Notes under the pieces: generated by a model
Database searches by the model: none
Told to the model about the DNA's origin: nothing
What the model saw: only the letters and a program-made list of their open reading frames with translations
From: Serripes groenlandicus
Lineage: Eukaryota; Mollusca; Bivalvia; Cardiida; Cardiidae
Direction of reading: 5' to 3'
Length of the DNA: 64,000 nt
NCBI GenBank assembly: GCA_031761405.1
Contig: JASEVX010000013.1
Span: forward strand, 33,732,458 to 33,796,457
Translations under genes and position numbers: made by a program
Part shown: positions 46,451 to 56,008 of the stretch, piece by piece
Numbering within the stretch: the first letter of the stretch is position 1
Layout of the letters: every line of letters begins with the position of its first letter

Positions 46451-46488
46451 ACTTTCTGGTTAATCATCCATTCATCTTCTTTTGTTTA
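46451..46488 (-). promoter_or_regulatory. Likely 5'-UTR part of exon 1
   Basis: TTTATACCCTCAG|TAAACAAAAG looks like an acceptor 38 nt upstream of the ATG. If used, the true promoter and first noncoding exon lie further up, between 46.5 and 55.8 kb. No clear TATA box was found. Confidence 0.4.
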
Positions 46489-47430
46489 CTGAGGGTATAA
46501 AGAATACGGTACATGTTCAATGCCTATAAATTTCGTAAGTTAATTTTTTCACCATATTACAATTCTGCAGCAGGCGTGTTTAAAAAAGATCAAAAATGTA
46601 GAAAACCGTCTATGACTGAAAGTAGATTCATAAAGGCTTAAAACATTGTGGAAAAAGAAGCTTATAATATTCCTTATATAAATGTTAGACCATTTGCAGA
46701 CGTAATATTAGCAGCAGAAGGTTTTGAAAACATCAAAGTAATAATATAGGTTGTTTTTTCTGTTGACATGGTGTTTTACGTCACTTTCAACAATTCTTCA
46801 GTTATATCACAAAGTCTCCTGGGTAAGTTAACAGTACTACTGGTCCGTTTATCCTAACACCAACGAGTCAGTTGTAATGCCGACCCCAAAATCCTAAGTG
46901 CCAAGGAGAGAAAGCCATTTCGACCATTTTTAAAGTCTTTGGGTATGCAGGGTTGTCAAAATTAACACATTTGATCTGTTACAACAAAACATTTTGAAAA
47001 CCCTGGGTTACCGGTACGACTCTTGAAAACATTGTGGCAAAAGGTGAAATTGCTCATGATGAACAATTTCACCTTTTACCACAATATCTTCAACTGAATT
47101 TGAAAATAATTCTTTCTTTTGTAGAGAATTTCCAAATTTTTGCCAAGATGTTTTCAAATTCGTCCACTGCAGGATTGGTGTATGTTGGAAAGGATTGAAC
47201 AAAGCTAAATAGAAAACCCTCCATTCATCAGGTGATTTAAAATGTTTATAAAACTTTCAAGTTACCTTATATAATCGTTAAACAATGAGTCAACTTACTA
47301 TTATCAACACAGTTTGAATTAGTTCCATAATGTTTAAATATGTCATGTAGCAAATTATTGAGAAATGAAAGTGAAAGTGAAAGTTCTTTATTGGAAATAC
47401 CATATAAATTTTAATCAATTGTCAAAGTTT
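46489..47430. other. Intergenic: SINE and MITE fragments
   Basis: 46550-46740: family P-like fragments (CATATTACAATTCTGCAGCA). 46756-46950: family S SINE body, minus orientation (GTTACGTCACTTTCAACAAT-like tail, CTGGTCCGTTTATCCTAACA, CCTAAGTGCCAAGGAGAG). 47015-47197: family P right half (GGCAAAAGGTGAAATTGCTC / GAACAATTTCACCTTTTACC, GTATGTTGGAAAGGATTGAA). Confidence 0.6.
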
Positions 47431-47667
47431 AACCCTTTCCCTCATATAAACGCTTTCTGACGCCTCTGCAGCAGACAGCTTTTTGAAAATATAGTGACAA
47501 AAGAAGAAATTGCACAAAACGTGCATTTTCTCCTTTTGCCACAATGTTTTCCACTGTTTGTGATTTTTGTGATAGGTTATCCATTCAAGTATAGAGATTT
47601 TCTATGTTTTGACAAAATATGTTCAAAGTTGTCTGCTGCAGAATTATCGTATGAGGGAAAGGCTTAA
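47429..47667. mobile_element. Full-length TTAA MITE (family P)
   Basis: TTAACCCTTTCCCTCATATA to GTATGAGGGAAAGGCTTAA. Almost the same sequence as 12443-12672, so both belong to one young subfamily. Confidence 0.92.
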
Positions 47668-47849
47668 AACATGACACATAGATTACAGGTAGTTGGCACA
47701 TTGCCAGTATAAAAGGCAGTTATGAAAGCATTTTCGGAAAAGGTCAGCCATTGTCCAGATTTTACAATGTTATCAACAACTTAGATGTGTAAGCACAGAG
47801 GACTCAATAATGAGGAGTGAAATGGTCTTTTCACATCAATATCTCTCTT

Positions 47850-48222
47850 ATAGCTCAACTAAACTCACTGAGACGAATCTTTTGAGAACCCTCAACATAG
47901 GGTCCAATAAGGATTTGGGGATCCCGGATGTGAAATACTCTTTGTATCTAAAGTAGGGTTTGAGGGTCAAATTAGGACCCAACATATGGTTTGAGGGTCA
48001 AATAAAGACCCAACATACAGTAGGGTTTGAGGGTCAAATTAGGACCCAACATAGGGTTTGAGGGTCAAATAAAGACCCAGCATACGGTAGGGTTTGAGGG
48101 TCAAATTAGGACCCAACATAGGGTTTAAGGGTCAAATAAGGACCAAACATAGGGTTTGAGGGTTAAATAAAGACCCAACATAGAGTTTGAGGATCAAATA
48201 AGGACCCAATTAACATAGGTTA
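47850..48222. repeat. Small satellite derived from the flank of element C
   Basis: 47850-47910 is a degraded element C (CACTGAGACGAATCTTTTGA, CCCTCAACATAGGGTCCAAT). From about 47950 the segment GGGTTTGAGGGTCAAATAAA + GACCCAACATA is repeated about eight times in 31-65-bp steps. GGATTTGGGGATCCCGGATG + TGAAATACTC occurs both at about 47912 and 48380, bracketing the array. Confidence 0.85.
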
Positions 48223-48700
48223 ATTGTTTGGTGTTCTATGCCACTTTCAAAAAATCAGTCATATCACAGCGTTTCCTTGGTAATTTACCAGTACTACTGT
48301 TCCATTTATCCTGAGCTAAAGCATTAATCACTCATAATGCTACACTATCGAGTCGGGTAACGGGTTTGCGAGTCAAATAAGGATTTGGGGATCCCGGATG
48401 TGAAATACTCTTGTCGTATCTATAAGATATATATGAAGCAGCTGACCTCAGATGATTTCCCAATTGATTCTAAAACTGTCGTACGAGGTAAATCGTTATC
48501 CCTTTCCCACAGACAGACACTTTCTGATGCCTCTGCAGCAGACAACCTTTTAAAACAGTCTGACGAAAGGAAAAAGTTGCTCATAATGAGCAGTTTCTCT
48601 TTACCACTCTGTTCAATAATTGTTATTTAATTTATGCAGTTTCATATTTTTTGCTTCATGTTTTCAAACAATGTATCAAACAATATCAGATAACAAAACA
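48222..48700. mobile_element. SINE fragment and family P MITE
   Basis: 48222-48330: minus-orientation SINE tail and body (TTGTTTGGTGTTCTATGCCA, ACCAGTACTACTGTTCCATT). 48497-48680: ATCCCTTTCCCACAGACAGA, CTCTGCAGCAGACAACCTTT and GCTCATAATGAGCAGTTTCT; right end lost. Confidence 0.65.
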
Positions 48701-49319
48701 ATTATCAATGTAAAACTGAAAGTACAAGTAATTGACTGTTAAATATATCAAAGTACTGAAAGTACTGAAGGTAGAATTGTGATTGGTTAAGAGGAGATGC
48801 AGAAATGCATATAAAAATATCCCCACAATGACAGACAAGTAATGATGCATCAAGCCAGAATGAAATATTTCCAAGATCATAAATTCTTCTTGGTTCATTT
48901 TTTTGGTATTCACTCATTTCTATGCAAACAATTTTTTTTAGGGACTATTTTGGTGTAGATCAGCATGTCAGAGGATGTATTTGGCGTAATTTGACCTATT
49001 ATACCGCCTGATTGCCGTGTTTAACAAACAATCAATATGATTATATGTGTAGAGATTTATACAATGATAACTTTATACCACAATGTATTGGTATCAGGCA
49101 AGCTAATTCAGACGTGAATATTTTAAAAAATTAGGAAATTTTCACCCTTTCTTATAAACATGTTTTCAACAGTTGTCTGCAGCAAATGCATTTGCAAGTA
49201 GAAACATTTGCAAGTAGAAACAAATGCTATTCAAATTTCACAAATAAATCTACTTTGTCAGAAGGAATATATGTTTTTCAACTCTTTCTGTTACTATTTT
49301 TCTGAATATTTCAGAATAG

Positions 49320-49775
49320 CATAGAAAACCTTGTTGCAAAAGGAGTTATTGCTCTTGATGAGCAATGTCTCCTTTTGCAACAATGTTTTTAAAAGTTGTC
49401 TGCAGCAAATGCATCTTCAAGTGGGAAAAAAAAGGGGGGGGGGGGGTGGGGTAGTGATATCCTTATCCTTTATAACACTTAAATATGATACACTCAGAGA
49501 CTTGTAATTTTAGTTGGGTACCTAGAATAAGTGGAATTTATATTTGGCTTATGTTTGCATTCGTAATTCAGTCTAGAATTTGTTGCACTATTATTTTTGG
49601 CTTACCGATATCAAAATATGATAGCCTTGCTATCGCAATTCTACCAATGAAAATGAGGAACATTTTTAACTTTCAATGGGATTTCAGTTATGTTAACCCT
49701 TTCCCACATGTAGACTCATTCTGACACCTCTGCAGCAGACTAATTTTGAAAACACTGTGGCAAAAGGAGGTAATA
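49320..49775. mobile_element. Family P MITE fragments
   Basis: 49320-49430: TTGCAAAAGGAGTTATTGCT / TGAGCAATGTCTCCTTTTGC and GTTGTCTGCAGCAAATGCA, followed by a G-run at about 49433-49446. 49694-49772: TTAACCCTTTCCCACATGTA, a left end only. Confidence 0.65.
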
Positions 49776-49969
49776 TGTCAGGTACAGTGGGTTTTTGTTC
49801 TGTTTGAGGGGAAAGGTGGTCGGGATGTTCAGAAGGGGAAATGTTGTATTATAGAAGGTTTTAGGGGAAAATAAGGAAATGACATCAACTAGCAGCTATT
49901 ATGAGAAGATTCTTTTGTGTTTTCACAAAATAGGGTTTGGTTGTCAAATAAAGTTTTAGGCATATAAAA

Positions 49970-50375
49970 GAAGTCCAACAGCTAAAGCTCTGGTTCAGTG
50001 CCCTATGATCCAACAGCTTAATCTCTGGTTCAGTGCTCTATGCTCCAACAGATAAAGCTCTGGTTCACTGCCCTATGCTCCAAAAGTTAAAGCTCTGGTA
50101 CAAGGCCCTATGCTCCAACAGCTAAAGCTCTGGTGCAGTGGCCTATGCTCCAACCGTCAAAACTCGGGTTCAGTGGCCTATGCTCCAACAGCTAACATTC
50201 TGGTTAAGTGCCCTATGCCCTATGCTCCAACAGCTAAAATTCTGGTTAAGGGCCCTATGCTCCAACAGCAAAAGCTCTGATGCAGTGCTCTTTGCTCCAA
50301 CAGCTAAAGCTCTAGTCCAGTGCCCTACGCTCCAACAATTAAAGCTCTGGTTCAGTGCCCTTTGTGTTTCTGTAC
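49970..50375. repeat. 35-bp minisatellite, about 11 units
   Basis: Unit TGCTCCAACAGCTAAAGCTC + TGGTTCAGTGCCCTA, with starts 35 bp apart (50041, 50076). The open frame across it is repetitive and treated as noncoding. Confidence 0.9.
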
Positions 50376-50379
50376 TAAA

Positions 50380-51880
50380 ACTGAAAAAGTTGTTGTTAAT
50401 TTAAAGGAAAATGACTTTACTTGTGGACTATAAACAAAAAAGTTGTTTCGTTACTGATCCGTTAAAGGTAACTTGACTGTATATAGGATGGGACTCCCTA
50501 TTATTGGTACGTTTTTTTAAACAATAAAATAATAAAGCAAACTTAACTGTTAATTATATCCAGTGTCACTCGTTCCTTTATATGTCCTTATTAATAAACT
50601 CAAACAAAATAATCATTCACTCCTGTGGAATTTCCAAAAATCATGTTTTTTGGCAGCCATTTTGAAAATTGAGACAATCACTCATCGGGGTAATTACAAA
50701 AAGCATTAGTATGGTGGTCCTGCTGTATTAACTCTTTACAAGATTGTGAGATTTATGTAAAAAGGATTATCCTATAAAACTTTGTCACTAAAACAATTAT
50801 ATTTTATTGAAATTGTTAATTAAGTAACTGTTACAAACTATGAACTTATTTACCTGATATTTTCAGAATTAATTTGTTAAATTTTCTTATTGGCACAATT
50901 TAATCATATTTTCCAAAAATGACCCATTTCTTTGTTATTTTTAAGTTCTTATAATAACATCCTTAATTTTTTGTATATATGATTTAGAAGTTTAAAAATA
51001 GCATATGTTCAAATTTATAACCACCACAAACATATAAAAAAAAATCTTAACTTAAGCTTTACATAATGATTTCGAATAAGAACTTAAAAATATGTGGTTA
51101 AACTTACAACATACTTACAATTATTACGTATTTGTCAAAACTTCCTTGATTCGCTCGGTTTATTTCGGTAATCTCCGTGGTAAACAGTTAATCGGTTTAT
51201 TGCGTAACATGTCTATTATCGGAGCTGAACTTTAGATTTGCGATATGCCCAACACTAGAAAAAAAGCTTTTCGACATCATGTTTTGACATTGACGGAGAA
51301 ACTGATAAAAGCATTGCCTCTATTCTCAAAATGTTTTCTTTTTTGTCTAAATATCGAAATAAGTTTTTCAAGAATACATTCTCAAATGGCATTTGATGAT
51401 AGGCTAATACATGTGTATCCAACCTCATTCATGAACCTGCATTGCCTGATGTAATTTTTTAAGGACGCTGAAATGTTTACATGTACCAGATAGCCTGTGA
51501 TATTTTAAGAATCGTAAGCTTAACAACAAAACATCCGAAAAAAGAAAGATATGACGTCTGGAAAATTTAAAATGTTGATCACTGATTCAAAAGGGACAAT
51601 AACTTCGATTATCACAAGGATTTCAAATGAAACGGCGAGGGTTACCAAAATCAAAGAATGAATGAATTTCTTACAAGGATTTCAAATGGCACGTCCGGTA
51701 AACTTTCAAATTATACAAAACTGAAAAAAAGGAATGCCCTTTTGGCGGTCCTTTTCCCGATTATGTTCAAAGATATGTGTAGAACTTTTGTTTGTGCGGT
51801 GTCCGAGAAAGGGAGATAATTGCCCAATATTTAAAATTCTTGCCCGATTCTAGTTATTTAGTAGAAATGTTCCTTCAGAG
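50380..51880. other. Intergenic stretch with nothing recognised
   Basis: AT-rich, no repeat array, no exon-like segment with coding similarity that I recognise. Confidence 0.5.
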
Positions 51881-51889
51881 ACGTCATTC

Positions 51890-52072
51890 GTCTTCCACCA
51901 ATAGGCTAAGTCTATGTGGAAAAGCAGCCAGTTGCTTGAGAAGATTGTTGTGTGGAGTAATGGTATGAGAAAACCAGAAACTGCATGAGTAGGTGAACTG
52001 GCCGCCGTGATATAACTGAGAAATTGTTAAAAACGGCGTTAAACCCCAATCAATCAATCAATCAATCAGAAA
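51890..52072 (+). mobile_element. tRNA-derived SINE tail (family S)
   Basis: GGCCGCCGTGATATAACTGA, GAAATTGTTAAAAACGGCGT + TAAACCCC and the tail (AATC)5 at about 52045-52068. It shows the 3' end of the SINE family clearly. Confidence 0.75.
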
Positions 52073-52199
52073 AGGGCAAAATTTCAACATTTTAAAACTG
52101 TATTCTTATGAAAATGCGTGTCTTATTTGTTACCTCAGTGACCATCTTCGTAATTTTTAAAGACATAATGATTGGCTAAAAGAACTAATTTACCAGGCG

Positions 52200-53260
52200 G
52201 CATCAAAAAAGGGGTGAATTGAACGTTTAGCTTCAAATGATATCTCATCCTAAGCTTCTGGGAAATTTCAACCAAACTTCACAGGAATGTTCCTTTGGTG
52301 GTACTCTTTTAAATTATAAACACAACTTTTGTTGCTGCGGCAGCAGGAAGGGTGTAAAATGCTTAAACTGTTAATTCAGATTCCAAGATAAATTAGTACA
52401 AATGCTCCTTGAGCGACCCTCTACAAGATTTGCATAAGCCGTAGTGATTAGTTGAAAAACATGGCAGTCAGACGGCATCAGAAAAGGAGCAAAATGAAAA
52501 AACTAATTAGTTCCTTTTCTATTCAAGTTTTTTGTCTGATTTCAGGATACATTTGTACTTTGTTCAAGTCATATTGATTGGTTTTAAAAGAAAGCTACTA
52601 TGCTGCATTAGAATATGAATAAAATAAACTTTTAGCTTAAACAAAATCTCCTCCCAAACCATTGGACTGATATCAACCAAACCTCACGGAAATGTTAGTT
52701 ATGTGGTTTTCTGTTCAAAGCTTCAATATCATAACAAATGTCCTTTATTGATACGTTTCATTTACAGTGTCCACTCCTCGCAATTTCATTCACGCTCTTG
52801 ATGAACTTGTTTCCGATTTTAGCAGTTACACATGTGCAACAGAGCTATCGCTCATGTAATCGATTCAGTGACACGCTTGCCCCCTGTTTTGGAGATGCAA
52901 AACTATTGTGTACATTATTACATTATTTTTGGTTTAGACATTTTTAATATTAACCTGTTCATTTTTATACAATTTTTCGGTAAAATAGAAGCTTGCAATC
53001 AATTTCGGTTAACAGACACTTAAAGTAAAGTATAATACTGGAGATGAACAACCAGAAAATCATCCAAAACACAACGGTTCTGGTAGATTATACTTCTAAG
53101 TTTACTGTTATCATTGAACACAATAATAAATTGCATTAATAGATTGCATACTCTGAAAGCATCAGTTGGTTTAGTAAAGTCAATAAATAGGAAGACACTT
53201 CTGTCATGAATGTTCCTAGTGGGATTTCCGTAGAGCTATTGGGTAAAATGATAATTAAAC
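52200..53260. other. Degraded family H fragments, then unrecognised DNA
   Basis: 52200-52710 has reversed, diverged family H motifs (AACCAAACTTCACAGGAATG, CCTTTGGTGGTACTC). 52710-53260 holds nothing recognised. Confidence 0.45.
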
Positions 53261-53261
53261 A

Positions 53262-54432
53262 AGAGGGCCAAGATGGCCCTAAATCGATCACCTGAATGAT
53301 AGTAAATTAGAAGCAAATATTTAACTGCAAATATCTGTGAAAATTTGATCAGGAGTTCAAATGAGAAATAGTTTATCAGTAAAAGCCATTTGTATCTTGA
53401 AATCTAACAAGAACTTAATAAGAATGGAACTATAAAGTTTCGTCATTTTGCACCTTTCCTGATGCCGTTTTGCTGCCCTGTTTGTCAACGAAATTAATAT
53501 GGCTTGAACAGGTTTTGTAGAGAGTCACTCAAAGAACATTTCTGCCAAATTATCTTGGAATCCGACAAATGGATTATGGAGATGGAGGTTTGTAAAGTTT
53601 GGGTATTTTTTCTCAATTTCTGGTGCCGCAGCAACAAAAGTTCTACACAGAATGTAAGTTTTTGAACAATTTTGAAAGAGACCATTAAAGGAACATTCCT
53701 GTGAAGTAACGTTGAAATTGGTCGATTGGAATGGTAGGTGTTGTCATTTGTAGCTAAAAGTTCAATTTACCCCTTTTGTGGTGACGCGAGGTTGCTATGA
53801 TTTCGTAATCAATCAATACGGCTTCAACAAATTAAGTAGAGGATCACTGAAGTAAAATTCCTATTAAACTTTCTTAATATCAGACAAGGACTTAAAAAAA
53901 AAATGGAATTTCCAAATTTTGTCCCTTTTCTGATGCCTCCTGACTGCCATGTTTTTCAACCAAACAGTATGCCTTGAACAATCTTTGTAGAGGGTCACCC
54001 AACGAACATTTCTACTAAACTATATTGGAATCTGACATGTAGGTTTTTGACATTTTGCCCCCTGTCTGATGCCGCAGCAACCAAAGATCTAAATGGAATT
54101 TAAATCTTAGAATGATTTTAAAAGAGGGCCACCAAAGGAACATTCCTGTAAAGTTTGGATAAAATTGGTCCTGTGGTTAAGGAGAAGATGATGTTTGAAG
54201 CTAAAAGTTAACGGCGGACGATTTTGCCCCTTTCCTGGTGCCTCCTGACTGCCATGTTTTTCAACCAAACAGTATGCCTTGAACAATCTTTGTAGAAGGT
54301 CACCCAAGGAACATTCCTGTGAAGTTTGGATGAAATTTGTTCTGTGGTTCAGGAGGAGATGATGTTTAAAGCTAAAAGTTAACGACGGACGACGACGGAC
54401 AGAAATTGATCAGAATAGCTCACCTTGAGCCA
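53262..54432. mobile_element. Helitron-like element (family H)
   Basis: 5' end AACAAGAGGGCCAAGATGGC + CCTAAATCGATCACCTGAAT. Monomers with GACTGCCATGTTTTTCAACC, AACAATCTTTGTAGAGGGTC and TTGGTCCTGTGGTTAAGGAG. 3' end GACGACGACGGACAGAAATT, GATCAGAATAGCTCACCTTG + AGCC. The final hairpin is cut short. Confidence 0.72.
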
Positions 54433-55800
54433 TTGAACACATTGTCGTCGAAGGTGAACGATCGTACCTGGCGGTTTGGATTGTACAGGGCTGATGCGCA
54501 TGCGTTACCGTAAACATGAAATGCATTATGGATCGTGTCGAGAGCGGCGTTAAACACCACTCATAAACCCATCTATCCTTTTGTTGTTTTAACCCTTTTC
54601 CAAAAACAACACATCTGCAGCAGAAGACATTGTACACATTCTAACGCCCAGTATGGCTTAATTGCAGTTCGAGAACAGCCTACACTTACATGGCATGCAT
54701 TCTAATCTTAGTATGCAGTGTTCGTTCCTCTTTAATCATTTTAAAGCGAAAGAAAAACTTCAATATCAGGCTTTTTTCTAGGGATCCAGTTGTTCTTTTA
54801 AATTTCAAGGAGGCCTTGAAAGATTTTTCTAAAATGCAAGCACTTTTTCAGTTTTCTAGGGAAATGTCATATAATCAGCTCTAAATAGAATGGTGTTCCG
54901 GTGTCGATAAAAAACAAGCTAACAATTCAAACAAAAATAATTTTTAATAGCTTTAGAAAATGTTCCAAAAATATAAATCAATACTTTAGATTTTTCTGTA
55001 AATTGAAAAAAAGGAAAACAAAAACCCAAACATAATAATGATCATAAGTACAATTAGATTACAAATTGTAAATATTTCACACAAAATACCTGAAACAAAA
55101 CACATTAATGAGCGGTGCTCCAGGAAAACCAGCCTTATTACTTATCCATAAGACAATCTTTGTCAGAATGGCGAACATGGAAGATCCAGTTCAAACTGCA
55201 AGCATGTGCAGGTTGATCTGGTTCTACATAGGTCGCAGATACCCCAGGATTGGTTTTCGTAGATCACCGCTCATTTAATATTTATAATACACTATACTAG
55301 ACAATGTTAAACCAATGCCTATACGAGATCAAGTTTATTTCATCACATTCTATTTCAAAGGCACAATTCCAATCACTCCCCTTATACAGATAACGTTCGA
55401 CTCTTTCGACTGTGACACATTTTGCTTTTCCCACAATGTTTTTATTTTAAAAATCTATCTGATATGTAGACCTCTTTCTTGATATTGTTAATTTTCGTCG
55501 TATGTTTTCAAAGCAGACGATTACAATAATATCATATTTTTTCCTTTAAAATAATCTGCTTTTCTCACAATGTTTTCAAATATTCATAAAAAAAAACAGA
55601 CCTTTTTTTAAGTTGCTTGAAATTGTTGATTTTCTTCTGATGTTTTTAAAGCAGATGGCTCTAATTAATTATATATCATGGAGCTAAAGGACACTAAAAA
55701 TTTCATATCATTGAAGCAGACGACAATAAAAAATACCATATCATTGAAGCAGACGACACAAAAAATTATATTAAAGACACAGTTCAAGTAGATTTCTCCG
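54433..55800. other. 3' flank of gene B
   Basis: 54480-54560 has a SINE tail (CGTGTCGAGAGCGGCGTTAA) and 54591-54630 a family P left end (AACCCTTTTCCAAAAACAAC). 55500-55780 contains repeated GAAGCAGACGAC motifs that echo the family P arms. Candidate polyadenylation signals (AATAAA on the minus strand) lie at about 55441-55446 and 55334-55339. Confidence 0.45.
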
Positions 55801-55813
55801 TAACATGCGGCGT

Positions 55814-56008
55814 TCAAGTCCCACTTTTCCCTCTAGGTCTATGATTTCTATTATAGAAAGTTTTATATTTCTTGTTCTTTCTCGGGGCTTTAACCACTTC
55901 TTCAAACCCGTCATCATCGTCGTCCTCCCCTACACCCACTACCCCTTTAAAACGAAGGTTTACAGACCAGCCTGCTGTTGATTTTCTAATTCGTTCCTCT
56001 TCCTCCTC
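55814..56008 (-). CDS. TRANK1: Gene B last coding exon
   Basis: Acceptor TTTTGTTGCAG, stop codon at 55814-55816; phase 0 in. 64 residues: EEEEERIRKSTAGWSVNLRF, an acidic run (GEDDDDDGFEEVV), then a basic tail KNKKYKTFYNRNHRPRGKSG + T. The charged, low-complexity C-terminus is probably disordered. The frame joins exactly to the AAG ending the large exon. Confidence 0.88.
   Translation of the reverse strand, partial: EEEEERIRKSTAGWSVNLRFKGVVGVGEDDDDDGFEEVVKAPRKNKKYKTFYNRNHRPRGKSGT

Noticed and set aside
50138..50404. 88-codon plus-strand open frame as a gene
   Set aside because: Lies almost wholly in the 35-bp minisatellite.
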